44,826 nucleotides of DNA from Brevibacterium mcbrellneri ATCC 49030 (GCF_000178455.1 NZ_ADNU01000085.1:1-44826); one strand, 5' to 3'; counted from the first letter of the stretch, positions 8,098-17,292 are shown. Program-made: numbers and translations. The notes: generated by a model from the letters alone, not told the origin.

Positions 8098-8863
8098 GTT
8101 GACCTCTTTCGTCGATAAGTGCGTCGGTGGCGCGATGCAAAGCTCCTTCGGCGTCAATCCCGTTCGCGTGGGCCTTGCGAACAGCCGCTAACAGTTCCTG
8201 GCCGATTGTGGTTTCGGTGACATCTTCGTCTTCAGTCTCCGGCACGCCGGCAACGTCCGCGTTGCTCTCCACGCTCAGGGCTACTCTGTCCAAGCGGCTC
8301 AACACCGCTTGTGTCCTTGCGAGCGCAGGCATACTGGCTGGGATCGACGCACACGCTTCATGTGCCAAGTTATCACCCGCGGACACGTCCACAGCGTCAC
8401 CGTCGCCCGCGTCTCGTTTTTCTTCGGCCTTAATGCGTTCATAGGCCCGTTCAACGTCCTCAATACTGGTGGGGCCGGTGGTTTCAAAGACGTGTGGGTG
8501 CCGCCGGACCACCTTCGCACGCAACCTGTCTGCCACCTCGGTGATGGCGCGGGGGCTCACGTAGTTTCCGGTAGGTGGGCTCGCCGAGGTGGGGGTTGCG
8601 TTGGGCTGGTCGAGCAGCGCCGCGTGGAAAAGGACCTGATATGCCACGTCGCCCAGCTCCCCTACCAGTTCCTCGCGGGTCGTGGAGCTGGGGTTCGTGC
8701 TGTATTCCTCGATCGCGTCGAGGAGTTCATACGTTTCTTCAAGCACGTACGGGGCCAGGCTGGCATGCGTGTGCGCGGCTGCCCAGGGGCAGCGGGCACG
8801 CAAGTAGGCAACGACCTCGGCCGTTGACAGGGTCTCAGGGTCGACCGGTTCCCACCGCGTCAC
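8075..8863 (-). CDS. mazG: MazG-type nucleoside triphosphate pyrophosphohydrolase
   Basis: This 262-residue protein hydrolyses noncanonical or excess NTPs to NMP and pyrophosphate. The MazG metal-binding signature is present once: Glu42, Glu43 and Glu46 (EETYE) followed by Glu69 and Asp72 (GELGDV). The second half is acidic and divergent, so only the N-terminal domain should be active. The start is a GTG that overlaps the mfd stop in GTGA, giving tight coupling to mfd. A partnership in genome maintenance fits both this neighbour and the household role of MazG. Confidence 0.9.
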   Translation of the reverse strand: MTRWEPVDPETLSTAEVVAYLRARCPWAAAHTHASLAPYVLEETYELLDAIEEYSTNPSSTTREELVGELGDVAYQVLFHAALLDQPNATPTSASPPTGNYVSPRAITEVADRLRAKVVRRHPHVFETTGPTSIEDVERAYERIKAEEKRDAGDGDAVDVSAGDNLAHEACASIPASMPALARTQAVLSRLDRVALSVESNADVAGVPETEDEDVTETTIGQELLAAVRKAHANGIDAEGALHRATDALIDERGQRAPTDTH

Positions 8864-11800
8864 GACTCCCCCTTTTCGCTGCTACCACCCGGATTTCCAC
8901 TATCGCCCGCCGTCTCACCACTGTCTGCTTTTTCGACTGGCAGGATCGCGTTGAGGAACTTCATGCACCATTCCAGCAGGGCTGTATCAGTGACGTCGCT
9001 GGCGGCGAATCCCTGTCCCGAGGTGGGTTTGGGTACCAGCACGGACCGCAGCGCTGGTTTGATGAGGGACCGCGGGTAGAGGCGTTTGAGTCGCACGACT
9101 TGCGAATCGGCGAGTTCAACAGGCCCGAACCGAATGTTGTTTCCTTGCGTAACGATGTCGCTGATGCCCGAGGCGCGTGCGCGGATACGCAGGCGGGCTA
9201 CATCAGCGAGCACGGCAACTTCTGGCGGGTAGGGGCCGTAGCGGTCGGTGAGTTCGGCCAGTACTTCGTTAACGCCAGCTTCATCGGTTGCTGTTGCGAG
9301 CTTGCGGTAGGCCTCTAAGCGCAGACGCTCCTGCTCGATGTAGTTCGTTGGCAAGTGGGCGTCGATGGGGAGCTCGATCCGCATTTCTGGGAGCTCTTCT
9401 TCTGCTTCGCCCTTAAAGTTGGCGACCGCTTCGCCCACCATACGCACGTACAGGTCGAATCCCACACCTTCGACGTGTCCGGACTGTTGGCCACCCAGCA
9501 GGTTTCCGGCCCCGCGGATTTCGAGGTCTTTCATGGCTACCTGCATACCTGCGCCCAGTTCGGTGTGGGCGGCAACGGTTTCGAGGCGGTCGTGAGCGGT
9601 TTCGGTCAGTTCGATGTCCGATGGGTAGAGGAAATACGCGTAGGCGCGTTCCCGTCCACGCCCCACCCGGCCCCTAAGCTGGTGCAGCTGAGACAAGCCC
9701 ATGCGGTCAGCCCGGTCTACGATCAGTGTATTCGCATTCGCGATGTCGATTCCAGTTTCCACAATCGTGGTGCACACCAGTACGTCATACTGCTTTTCCC
9801 AGAAGTCCACAATCACTTTTTCAAGCTGCTGTTCGCTCATTTTTCCGTGCGCAACAGCGATGCGAGCTTCGGGAACCAACTCAGCCAACCGAGTGGCTAC
9901 CGCGTCAATGTCCTGGACCCGGTTGTGAATGAAGAACACTTGACCTTCGCGCAACAGCTCACGACGAATCGCGGCAGTGACCTGCTTTTCCTCGTACTTA
10001 CCCACGTAGGTGAGCACGGGGTGACGTTCCTCCGGCGGAGTGGCCAACGTGGACATTTCGCGGATCCCAGTCACCGCCATTTCCAGGGTGCGTGGAATCG
10101 GGGTCGCGCTCATCGCCAGCACGTCCACATTTGTGCGCATCGCCTTAAGCGTCTCTTTGTGCTCCACGCCAAAGCGCTGTTCTTCGTCAATGATGACGAG
10201 TCCCAGGTTCTTAAACCGCACTTCACCGGAAAGCAGTCGGTGGGTTCCGATCACCACATCGAGCTTGCCGGAATGGATGTCGTCTTTCGTCTGCTGTGAC
10301 TCCTTGGGAGTCTGAAAACGCGAAAGCCTACCCACCGTGACGGGGAATCCTGCGTACCGTTCCCTAAACGTTTCAAAGTGTTGCTGAACCAACAAGGTGG
10401 TAGGCACCAGCACCGCCACCTGTTTGCCGTCCTGAACTGCCTTGAAAGCGGCCCTGACTGCCACCTCGGTCTTTCCATAACCCACGTCACCGCAGATCAG
10501 ACGGTCCATGGGAAGAGGCTTTTCCATGTCCTCTTTGACTTCGTCGATCGTGGTGAGCTGATCAGCGGTTTCAACGTACCGGAATGCGTCCTCCAGCTCC
10601 CGTTGCCACGGCGTATCTGGTGAGAACTGGAAGCCTTTCGAGGCCATGCGCGCTGAGTACAACCTCACCAGTTCGCCGGCGATTTCTTTGACCGCTTTGC
10701 GAGCGCGCTGTTTGGTCTTCGCCCAGTCGGCCCCGCCCATCTTGTTCACGGATGGGCTCTCCCCACCCACGTAGCGGGTGATCTGGTCAAGCGAGTCAGA
10801 CGGCACGAACAAGCGGTCGCCCGGGTGGCCGCGTTTGGACGGAGCGTACTCGATCACTAGGTATTCGCGGGTCAGGGAGTTCTTGCCCTTGCGCGTGGTG
10901 CGCTGAACCAACTCCACGAAGCGTCCCACCCCGTGCTGTTCGTGCACCACATAGTCACCTGGTTTCAGGTCAAGCGGGTCCACTTGCCCCCGGCGGCGCC
11001 TGCGCGGAAGGGACTTGCGCCCTCGCCGGCTATTCTGCACGGAGCGGCCCAACACCTCGGATTCGGTGAGTACGGCCAGTTTGGCCTTTTCACTCACGAA
11101 TCCCGCGTACGTGGCAGCCGTTGTCACGGTCACGGTGGCTGGTGGCGCGGGCGCCTCGATGACTGGTTCGAAGTGGGCTAGAATGTCGGCTTCTGAGAAC
11201 ACCTCAACGAGTCGGCTACCAGAGCCCTTACCTTCTGTGAGCACGTACACGTTCCAGGCGTGCGAAACATGATCGCGCACGTCAGTGAGCACCGCTTCAA
11301 CATCACCCGCATAACCGCGCGGTTCGCGGGCGTCTACTGTGACGTGGTTTTCCGTGGCCTCCACCAGTTCTTCATCGCGGGCGAACCCGCCCACTTCCCA
11401 CCACGGAAGGCTGAGTTGGTCTGCAGCCGTGCGGGTCTCCTCCAATGTGCGGAAGCTCGCCGGTGACAGGTCAATGGGAGCTTCCCCTCCCGAGGCGGTC
11501 GCTGTCCACGCGGCCGCCAAAAACTCGTCTGTTGTCGCCACGAGGTCTGCAGCCCGTGTTTCGACGCGTTCTGGGGACAGCACCACAATGCGAGTGGTGC
11601 TGGGGAGGCGGGCCAACAACGGCTCCATGCCGTCGGCCAGCACGGGGGCCAGCGACTCCATCCCGTCCACGGCAACCCCGTCAGCGATTTTGTTAAGCAT
11701 GTCCGCAGCTGCTGGGATCTGTTCCACCAAGGCGGCTGCACGTTCGCGCACCTTTGCTGACAAGAGAACTTCACGGCACGGTGGCGCCCACACATGCGGG

Positions 11801-12468
11801 GTCTCCGCGCCTTCCTCCGGCTCGATCGAACGCTGATCGGCAACAGAAAACCGCCGGATCTCTTCTACCTCGTCACCAAAGAACTCGACACGCAGGGCCG
11901 AATCTTCGGTGGGTGGGAAGATATCGATGATGCCACCTCGGACGGCAAATTCGCCCCTCCGTGACACCATGTCCACGCGCGAATACGCCAAGTGCGACAA
12001 ATGTTCAGCGAGTTCCGTGAGATCGTGTTCGTCACCCACTTTGAGGGTAACCGGCTCCAGATCTCCCAGCCCTTTAACAATCGGTTGTAAGAGCGCGCGA
12101 ACCGTGGTGACCACTACGGACAGCGGGCGTTCCCCTGGGTGACTGAGTGCACGCAAAACGGACAAGCGCTTACCCACCGTGTCAGACCGTGGTGACAAGC
12201 GTTCATGGGGCAAGGTTTCCCAGCTGGGGAAGAACACTACGGAGGTGGGACCTAAATGGTCAGCCAGGGCTTCTGTGAGTTCTTCGGCTTCTCGTCCCGT
12301 CGACGTTACTGCAACCACGGGAGCAGTTGCGCTAGCCCGGGCGATGAGGAACGGCCACAGGCCCTTCACTACATCAATGGACCCTCCTGGGTCTGTGTTG
12401 AGGGCATCAACGGCTTGGTTGAAGCCAGGCAGTTCGGTCACGCTTGCAGAGATTCCCGTCAAAGACAC
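8860..12468 (-). CDS. mfd: Transcription-repair coupling factor Mfd
   Basis: This 1202-residue translocase removes RNA polymerase stalled at DNA lesions and recruits UvrA. The N-terminal part is the UvrB-like module. A CarD-like RNA-polymerase-interacting domain follows (GDYVVHEQHGVGRF near residue 505). Then come the two RecG-like motor domains: Walker A GDVGYGKTEV near 660, DEEQRFG near 762, and a QLRGRVGRGRE motif VI. The C-terminal TRCF domain precedes a short Gly/Ser/Glu-rich tail. Start is GTG 12468. A -10-like TAGACT ends exactly 6 nt before it, suggesting a leaderless mRNA. Confidence 0.97.
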   Translation of the reverse strand: MSLTGISASVTELPGFNQAVDALNTDPGGSIDVVKGLWPFLIARASATAPVVAVTSTGREAEELTEALADHLGPTSVVFFPSWETLPHERLSPRSDTVGKRLSVLRALSHPGERPLSVVVTTVRALLQPIVKGLGDLEPVTLKVGDEHDLTELAEHLSHLAYSRVDMVSRRGEFAVRGGIIDIFPPTEDSALRVEFFGDEVEEIRRFSVADQRSIEPEEGAETPHVWAPPCREVLLSAKVRERAAALVEQIPAAADMLNKIADGVAVDGMESLAPVLADGMEPLLARLPSTTRIVVLSPERVETRAADLVATTDEFLAAAWTATASGGEAPIDLSPASFRTLEETRTAADQLSLPWWEVGGFARDEELVEATENHVTVDAREPRGYAGDVEAVLTDVRDHVSHAWNVYVLTEGKGSGSRLVEVFSEADILAHFEPVIEAPAPPATVTVTTAATYAGFVSEKAKLAVLTESEVLGRSVQNSRRGRKSLPRRRRRGQVDPLDLKPGDYVVHEQHGVGRFVELVQRTTRKGKNSLTREYLVIEYAPSKRGHPGDRLFVPSDSLDQITRYVGGESPSVNKMGGADWAKTKQRARKAVKEIAGELVRLYSARMASKGFQFSPDTPWQRELEDAFRYVETADQLTTIDEVKEDMEKPLPMDRLICGDVGYGKTEVAVRAAFKAVQDGKQVAVLVPTTLLVQQHFETFRERYAGFPVTVGRLSRFQTPKESQQTKDDIHSGKLDVVIGTHRLLSGEVRFKNLGLVIIDEEQRFGVEHKETLKAMRTNVDVLAMSATPIPRTLEMAVTGIREMSTLATPPEERHPVLTYVGKYEEKQVTAAIRRELLREGQVFFIHNRVQDIDAVATRLAELVPEARIAVAHGKMSEQQLEKVIVDFWEKQYDVLVCTTIVETGIDIANANTLIVDRADRMGLSQLHQLRGRVGRGRERAYAYFLYPSDIELTETAHDRLETVAAHTELGAGMQVAMKDLEIRGAGNLLGGQQSGHVEGVGFDLYVRMVGEAVANFKGEAEEELPEMRIELPIDAHLPTNYIEQERLRLEAYRKLATATDEAGVNEVLAELTDRYGPYPPEVAVLADVARLRIRARASGISDIVTQGNNIRFGPVELADSQVVRLKRLYPRSLIKPALRSVLVPKPTSGQGFAASDVTDTALLEWCMKFLNAILPVEKADSGETAGDSGNPGGSSEKGES

Positions 12469-12474
12469 GCGGCT

Positions 12475-12480
12475 AGTCTA
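12475..12480 (-). promoter_or_regulatory. -10 element for leaderless mfd transcript
   Basis: On the minus strand TAGACT is followed by six bases and then the mfd GTG, which places +1 on the first base of the start codon. No recognisable ribosome-binding site lies upstream and no clear -35 is seen. This is a prediction from spacing only. Confidence 0.45.
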
Positions 12481-12499
12481 CCTGTGAAACACTTATTGC

Positions 12500-13219
12500 A
12501 TGAGCCAGTCGCACAAAACCGGTGACGAAGACAGTCTGGGCGCTATTGGGGTTGACGTTGCAAAACGTTTAGCGTCTCCCCTCATCATGCTCGCGGCCAT
12601 GTGGGTGATCCGTATTGCTGACTTTGTGATTCCTATCCGCTTCAACGGCGCCGGGTTACGGTCGTGGGACTTTTCGCACTGGTATGGGATCTTCACCATG
12701 CCCTTCTTGCACTCTTCGTGGCCTCACCTGTTAGCGAATTCGCTTCCGTTCCTAGTTCTAGGTGGGCTGGTTGTCGCCGACGGGGTTGTCCGTTTCTGGG
12801 CCGTCACCGGAATCGTCATGGTCACCAGCGCGGTTGGGACGTTTTTTGTTAACGAACCGGGCACTCTCACGGTTGGTGCGTCTGGTTTAGTGTTCGGCTA
12901 CTTTGGGTATCTGGCAGTGGCCGCGTTTTTCGCCCGCACATGGTCAGGTCGGATTGCCCGAGGAATCATTTCCCTGCTCGTCATTGGGATTTACGGAAGC
13001 GCCATGCTCTTTGGCGTCCTCCCCCGTTTGGGCCACATTTCGTGGCAAGCACACCTGTTCGGGCTGCTAGGCGGGGTCTTCGCAGCCTGGTTCGTCCTCG
13101 CCTGGGCGGGACGCAGGAAGTCGCAACGACCTCGGGCCGGGACTTCTGGCACCTCCGGTGGGAAAACAGTTGATACCGGGGACCCGGAACTCGACGCGAT
13201 ACTGCGGAACCTCGACTAG
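12500..13219 (+). CDS. Rhomboid family intramembrane serine protease
   Basis: This 239-residue protein has about six transmembrane helices and a basic, polar C-terminal tail. The catalytic dyad of rhomboids is visible: Ser128 in GASG and His185 in WQAHLFG. The supporting His76 and Asn80 are in the HLLANSLPF segment. Rhomboids cleave membrane-spanning substrates; the substrate here is unknown. It is the only plus-strand gene in the first 17 kb, divergent from mfd across 31 nt. It lacks a clear ribosome-binding site. Its TAG stop overlaps the pth stop in the palindrome CTAG. Confidence 0.9.
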   Translation: MSQSHKTGDEDSLGAIGVDVAKRLASPLIMLAAMWVIRIADFVIPIRFNGAGLRSWDFSHWYGIFTMPFLHSSWPHLLANSLPFLVLGGLVVADGVVRFWAVTGIVMVTSAVGTFFVNEPGTLTVGASGLVFGYFGYLAVAAFFARTWSGRIARGIISLLVIGIYGSAMLFGVLPRLGHISWQAHLFGLLGGVFAAWFVLAWAGRRKSQRPRAGTSGTSGGKTVDTGDPELDAILRNLD

Positions 13220-13800
13220 TTCTGACGCGAGTGGTAGCGCTGCTGGGCTTCCGTCAGCCCCTTGAGCACAAGGTCTTCAACAGCGTCGGCACAGTCGGAC
13301 ACAAAAATGGGCAGGTCTTTGCGTTCTGTGCTTGAGAAGTTCTGCAAAACATAGTCCGCGGTGTCCATGCGCCCCGGAGGACGGCCAACACCTGCGCGCA
13401 CGCGCAAATAGTCACGCGTACCCAAGTGTTTGCTCATTGAACGCAAGCCGTTGTGGCCGCCTTCTCCCCCGCCCAGTTTGAGTTTGATCGAGTCAAACGG
13501 CAGGTCCACATCGTCATGGATTGCGATCACGTGTTCGGGGTCGATCGAATAAAAGTCGGCAAGCTGGCGCACGGGAATCCCAGATTCGTTCATATAGGTT
13601 GCGGACTTCATCAGAACGGCCTTTGTTCCCACAACCCCGCCGAGGTCGCCCACACTGGCCGCTAAAGCACGGGTTTTCGTGGATACCAGAGTGGCCCCGC
13701 ACCTGCGGGCGAGTTCGTCGAGCACCATGTGCCCAATGTTGTGCCGGGTATTCGCGTAACGTGGCCCCGGGTTTCCCAGACCAATAATGAGGTAGCGCAT
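13216..13800 (-). CDS. pth: Peptidyl-tRNA hydrolase
   Basis: This 194-residue enzyme recycles peptidyl-tRNA dropped from ribosomes by cleaving the ester bond. The N-terminal LIIGLGNPGPRYANTRHNIG holds Asn10 and the catalytic His20. The HDDVDLPF motif with its catalytic Asp, and GGGEGGHNGLRS, both follow. It lies downstream of rplY, as in many actinobacteria, but a strong hairpin with a T run separates the two. It therefore needs read-through or its own promoter. An AAGGA sequence precedes the ATG. Confidence 0.96.
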   Translation of the reverse strand: MRYLIIGLGNPGPRYANTRHNIGHMVLDELARRCGATLVSTKTRALAASVGDLGGVVGTKAVLMKSATYMNESGIPVRQLADFYSIDPEHVIAIHDDVDLPFDSIKLKLGGGEGGHNGLRSMSKHLGTRDYLRVRAGVGRPPGRMDTADYVLQNFSSTERKDLPIFVSDCADAVEDLVLKGLTEAQQRYHSRQN

Positions 13801-13814
13801 GCCGTCCTTCGGTT

Positions 13815-13848
13815 AAAAAAGTGGGGTGTGCATGATGCACACCCCACT
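13815..13848 (-). terminator. rplY terminator
   Basis: Perfect 13-bp arms (13820-13832 and 13836-13848) with a 3-nt loop are followed on the minus strand by six T. This is one of the clearest intrinsic terminators in the window and sits between rplY and pth. Confidence 0.9.
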
Positions 13849-13861
13849 CAGTTTACGGCGA

Positions 13862-14518
13862 TTACTCGTCGTCAGATGATTCGCTAGCAGCTTCTTCTGA
13901 AGGCTCAGCACCAGTCGATGCTGCAACTTCTTCGTCCACTGCCTCGGATTCAAGTTCGGATTCGAGTTCAGCTTCGGTCATTTCAGCTGCAACGTGGATG
14001 AGCATCATTTCTTCGTCGTCAATCAGTTCGACGCCTTCTGGCAACTCAACGTCCTTAGCAAAGACGTGTTCGCCGACCTTACGGTCTTCAATTGACAGTT
14101 CGAAGAGTTCTGGAATCTGGGTTGGATCGGCAAGAACGCGCAGGGTCTGAGTTTCGACCGATACAAGAGTTCCAGGAGCTGCTTCGCCCACAGGTGAAAC
14201 TGGAATTTCGACCTCAATCTTTTCACCGCGCTTAACGATGATGAAGTCAACGTGGATGATGTCGCGACGAACAGGGTGACGCTGGATGTCACGAGCAACA
14301 GCGAGGCTCTTAACCTTGCCGTCAGCGGTTGAGATTTCGACCAGCGAGTTTGGGTTCTTCATCGCCATCATGATGGCGTGGCCATCAAATGAGAGGTGCG
14401 CGGGTTCGTTTCCGCGACCGTAGAGAACACCGGGAACACGTCCGGCGGCGCGGGTACGGCGGGCATATCCCTTACCGTAGTTTTCACGGAGTTCGGCTTC
14501 GAGCTTAATGTCAGCCAT
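13862..14518 (-). CDS. rplY: 50S ribosomal protein L25/Ctc
   Basis: This 218-residue protein binds 5S rRNA. The N-terminal L25 barrel (about residues 6-90, with GKGYARRTRAAGRVPGVLYG) is followed by the C-terminal TL5/Ctc beta domain (about 95-180). The tail from about 185 is almost entirely Glu, Asp, Ser and Ala, as in long actinobacterial forms. It lies between prs and pth. The AGGAC site 5 nt before the ATG is good. The 5' leader contains two small palindromes and a likely own promoter. Confidence 0.95.
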   Translation of the reverse strand: MADIKLEAELRENYGKGYARRTRAAGRVPGVLYGRGNEPAHLSFDGHAIMMAMKNPNSLVEISTADGKVKSLAVARDIQRHPVRRDIIHVDFIIVKRGEKIEVEIPVSPVGEAAPGTLVSVETQTLRVLADPTQIPELFELSIEDRKVGEHVFAKDVELPEGVELIDDEEMMLIHVAAEMTEAELESELESEAVDEEVAASTGAEPSEEAASESSDDE

Positions 14519-14531
14519 GATGTCCTTTCGT

Positions 14532-14549
14532 GTGGTTTATCCAAACCAC
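14532..14549 (-). promoter_or_regulatory. Hairpin in the rplY 5' leader
   Basis: GTGGTTT (14532-14538) and AAACCAC (14543-14549) form a 7-bp stem with a 4-nt loop, ending 13 nt before the rplY start. A second small palindrome (CTCGCC-GA-GGCGAG) sits further up at about 14619-14632. Both lie inside the predicted leader RNA and could serve RNA stability or protein binding; this is unproven. Confidence 0.4.
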
Positions 14550-14637
14550 GGCGACAGTTTTCGCGGTCAGATAACACCTTCACGAATAACCGCGTCGATA
14601 ACGGAGAAGTTTTTCCTCCCTCGCCGAGGCGAGAAAC

Positions 14638-14667
14638 ATTCTATACGGTCACTCGCCACAAGCGCAA
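14638..14667 (-). promoter_or_regulatory. Predicted promoter of rplY
   Basis: On the minus strand TTGCGC (14662-14667) and TAGAAT (14638-14643) are 18 nt apart, close to the housekeeping consensus. It begins immediately after the prs terminator, so rplY and prs are separate transcripts. Confidence 0.55.
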
Positions 14668-14701
14668 AAACAGGCGCACGCGTCTGTTGAACGCGTGCGC
14701 C
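14666..14701 (-). terminator. prs terminator
   Basis: GGCGCACGCGT at 14673-14683 pairs perfectly with 14691-14701 around a 7-nt loop. On the minus strand a TGTTTTT run follows directly. Confidence 0.88.
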
Positions 14702-14731
14702 GAGGCTCGTTACTTTACGTCTGTGAGGTGC

Positions 14732-15703
14732 TTAGATGTTGAACAGGCTGGTGACTGAACCGTCTTCGAACACTTCGTGAACTGCACGACCCAGCAGCGG
14801 GGCAATTGACAGAACCGTGAGCTTGTCAAAGACTTTCTCTTCGCTCAACGGAAGAGTATTTGTCACAATCACTTCGTTTGCAACCGAATTCTTCAACCGT
14901 TCAACAGCAGGACCAGAGAACACGGCGTGCGTTGCTACGATGACCACGCCTTTTGCGCCTTCAGCCATACACGCCTCGGCTGCCTGCACAATAGTTCCAC
15001 CGGTGTCGATCATGTCGTCAACCAGAACGCACATGCGCCCCTTGACGTCACCCACCACGCGATTAGCTTTGGTCTGATTTGGGCGGTCAATATCGCGAGT
15101 TTTGTGGATAAAGGCCAGCGGGCAACCACCTAGAGCAGCTGACCAGTTTTCAGCGACCTTAATGCGTCCTGCGTCTGGGGAGACGACTGCGAGAGGCTGC
15201 TCGTAGTTATTGCGCACATAGTCAGACAGAATTGGCAGAGCCACCAAGTGATCAACAGGACCGTCGAAGAACCCCTGGATCTGCGCGGTGTGGAGATCCA
15301 CGGTGATGATGCGGTCGGCCCCGGCAGTGCGGTACAAGTCGGCAACCAGGCGAGCTGAAATAGGTTCGCGTCCGCGGTGCTTCTTGTCTTGACGCGCGTA
15401 CGGGAAGAATGGGGCGATCACGGTGATGCGTTTTGCTGATGCGCGTTTGAGAGCATCGACCATAATGAGCTGCTCCATCAACCATTCGTTGATGGGTGCG
15501 CAGTGGCTTTGAAGAACGAACGCGTCACAACCGCGTACCGATTCTGAAAAGCGAACATAGATTTCGCCGTTCGCAAAGTTGTACACATCAGCTGGGAGCA
15601 GTTCCGTGCCCAGATTCTCTGCGACTTGCTGAGCTAGTTCTTCGTGTGCGCGCCCAGAAACGAGAACAAGTTTCTTTTCTCCTGTGGCGGTAATCGAGTT
15701 CAC
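14732..15703 (-). CDS. prs: Ribose-phosphate pyrophosphokinase
   Basis: This 323-residue class I enzyme makes PRPP from ribose 5-phosphate and ATP, for purines, pyrimidines, NAD, His and Trp. The ADP-binding segment with FANGEIYVRFSESVRG is followed by the flexible loop PYARQDKKHRGREPISA and the catalytic VDLHTAQIQGFF. The PRPP-binding motif VLVDDMIDTGGT comes last. Length is normal. It overlaps glmU by 4 nt (ATGA type), the usual actinobacterial glmU-prs arrangement. Confidence 0.97.
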   Translation of the reverse strand: MNSITATGEKKLVLVSGRAHEELAQQVAENLGTELLPADVYNFANGEIYVRFSESVRGCDAFVLQSHCAPINEWLMEQLIMVDALKRASAKRITVIAPFFPYARQDKKHRGREPISARLVADLYRTAGADRIITVDLHTAQIQGFFDGPVDHLVALPILSDYVRNNYEQPLAVVSPDAGRIKVAENWSAALGGCPLAFIHKTRDIDRPNQTKANRVVGDVKGRMCVLVDDMIDTGGTIVQAAEACMAEGAKGVVIVATHAVFSGPAVERLKNSVANEVIVTNTLPLSEEKVFDKLTVLSIAPLLGRAVHEVFEDGSVTSLFNI

Positions 15704-17151
15704 TGTTCGTCCGTCTCCTTATTGGCAGAAGCAGCGTCGGCAGCGGGGGTTCCAGGTCGGTTCTTAACCACCCACTCCTCAATATTACGCTGAGGTGCAA
15801 CCGTAATTGCGAGCGCACCCGCAGGAACGTCTTTCCTGATCACCGTGCCGGCCCCGGAGTATGCCCCGTCACCCACAGTCACAGGTGCAACGAACATGGT
15901 GTCGGACCCTGTCCGCACGTTGTCACCCACCACAGTGCGATGCTTGTTCACACCGTCATAGTTCACAAAAACACTCGACGCACCAATGTTGGAGTTCTTG
16001 CCGATCGTCGCGTCTCCAACATACGTGAGGTGCGGAACCTTAGAACCGGTTCCAATCTGAGCGTTCTTCGTTTCGACAAAAGTTCCGATCTTGCCGTTTT
16101 CACCCAGGTCAGTCCCGGGTCGCAAGTACGCAAACGGACCTACCGTGGCACCTGCTCGCACAACAGCGAGCTGAGCGTGAGTCCGAATCACCTGCGCGCC
16201 TTCTCCCACCTCGGTGTCAGCCAAAGTCGTGTCCGGGCCAATCACAGCTCCCGAAGCGATTTCACAAGCCCCGTGAAGCTGAACGCCAGGCAAGATGGTC
16301 ACGTCTGGGTTCAATGTCACATCTGAGTCAATCCACGTGGTGTCAGGATCAACGACCGTGACACCCGCGCGCATCCACTTTTCAACAGTGCGCCGATTGA
16401 GTTCTTTTCCAAGGGTCGCAAGTTGCACGCGGTCGTTTGCACCTTCAACCTGCCACACGTCGTCAATAGCCAAAGCCGCCACGGCAGAACCTTGCGAACG
16501 GGCGATCCCAATAACGTCCGTGAGGTACTTTTCGCCCTGCGCGTTGTCCGTTCCGACAGCAGCCAAAGAGGTGCGCAAAACTCCTGCATCAAATGCATAA
16601 ATTCCGGAGTTGATCTCGGTGATTGCGCGCTCGTGTTCCGTGGCGTCTTTTTCTTCCACGATCTTTTCAAGCGTTCCGGTTGCATCGCGCACAATGCGAC
16701 CGTAACCGCGAGGCTGCTTCACGTGGGCAGATAGCACCGTGACAGCGTTGGAATGTTCTTCGTGGAACACAACGAGGTCGTGGATGGTGTCCGCCTCCAA
16801 GAGAGGCACATCCCCGTAGGTCACAACAATCGTTCCAGTGAGGTTTTGTGGAAGTTGTGTGAGTGCACATTCGACTGCGCGCCCGGTCCCTGGAACGTCG
16901 TCCTGATCGGCAACCAGCACCGCGCATTCACGTGCCTGTGCAATGTTTGCAACGTGCTCACCCACACGGTCACGTTCGTGGCGCAAAACGACCACCAGAT
17001 GATCTGGGTTGACCCCCGCAGCCGCGTCGACGGCGTGGTGCAACAGTGATCGACCACCAATGGGGTGCATCACCTTGGGCGTGGAGGACTTCATACGGGT
17101 TCCCGCTCCAGCGGCGAGAACGATTACGGCAGCTGGCGACTGCTGCGTCAT
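15700..17151 (-). CDS. glmU: Bifunctional GlcN-1-P acetyltransferase / GlcNAc-1-P uridyltransferase
   Basis: This 483-residue enzyme makes UDP-N-acetylglucosamine for peptidoglycan. The N-terminal uridyltransferase domain has the LAAGAGTRMKSSTPKVMH signature, a YGDVPLL motif and NSGIYAF. From about residue 255 the left-handed beta-helix acyltransferase domain follows, with hexapeptide repeats, RPGT and NYDGVNKHRT. The last 25 residues are polar and probably disordered. The start is set at ATG 17151 because AAGGAG stands 5 nt upstream; a GTG two codons earlier overlaps that site. Confidence 0.97.
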   Translation of the reverse strand: MTQQSPAAVIVLAAGAGTRMKSSTPKVMHPIGGRSLLHHAVDAAAGVNPDHLVVVLRHERDRVGEHVANIAQARECAVLVADQDDVPGTGRAVECALTQLPQNLTGTIVVTYGDVPLLEADTIHDLVVFHEEHSNAVTVLSAHVKQPRGYGRIVRDATGTLEKIVEEKDATEHERAITEINSGIYAFDAGVLRTSLAAVGTDNAQGEKYLTDVIGIARSQGSAVAALAIDDVWQVEGANDRVQLATLGKELNRRTVEKWMRAGVTVVDPDTTWIDSDVTLNPDVTILPGVQLHGACEIASGAVIGPDTTLADTEVGEGAQVIRTHAQLAVVRAGATVGPFAYLRPGTDLGENGKIGTFVETKNAQIGTGSKVPHLTYVGDATIGKNSNIGASSVFVNYDGVNKHRTVVGDNVRTGSDTMFVAPVTVGDGAYSGAGTVIRKDVPAGALAITVAPQRNIEEWVVKNRPGTPAADAASANKETDEQ

Positions 17152-17178
17152 GTGCACTCCTTGGACTAGCGGCGCTAG

Positions 17179-17250
17179 CTCCGCCCCTAGGATTCGAACC
17201 TAGACTGCACGGCTCCAAAGGCCGGCGTGCTGCCATTACACCAGGGCGGA
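17179..17250 (-). tRNA. tRNA-Gln (anticodon UUG)
   Basis: A 72-nt cloverleaf has acceptor TCCGCCC paired with GGGCGGA (U1-A72, typical of tRNA-Gln), discriminator G, anticodon loop CTTTGGA and T-loop TTCGAAT. CCA is not encoded. It lies 27 nt upstream of glmU, a common position in this phylum. Confidence 0.95.
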
Positions 17251-17292
17251 TTGTTCATACGATGAACAAGGCTTTTCTATCTTGCCATTAAG

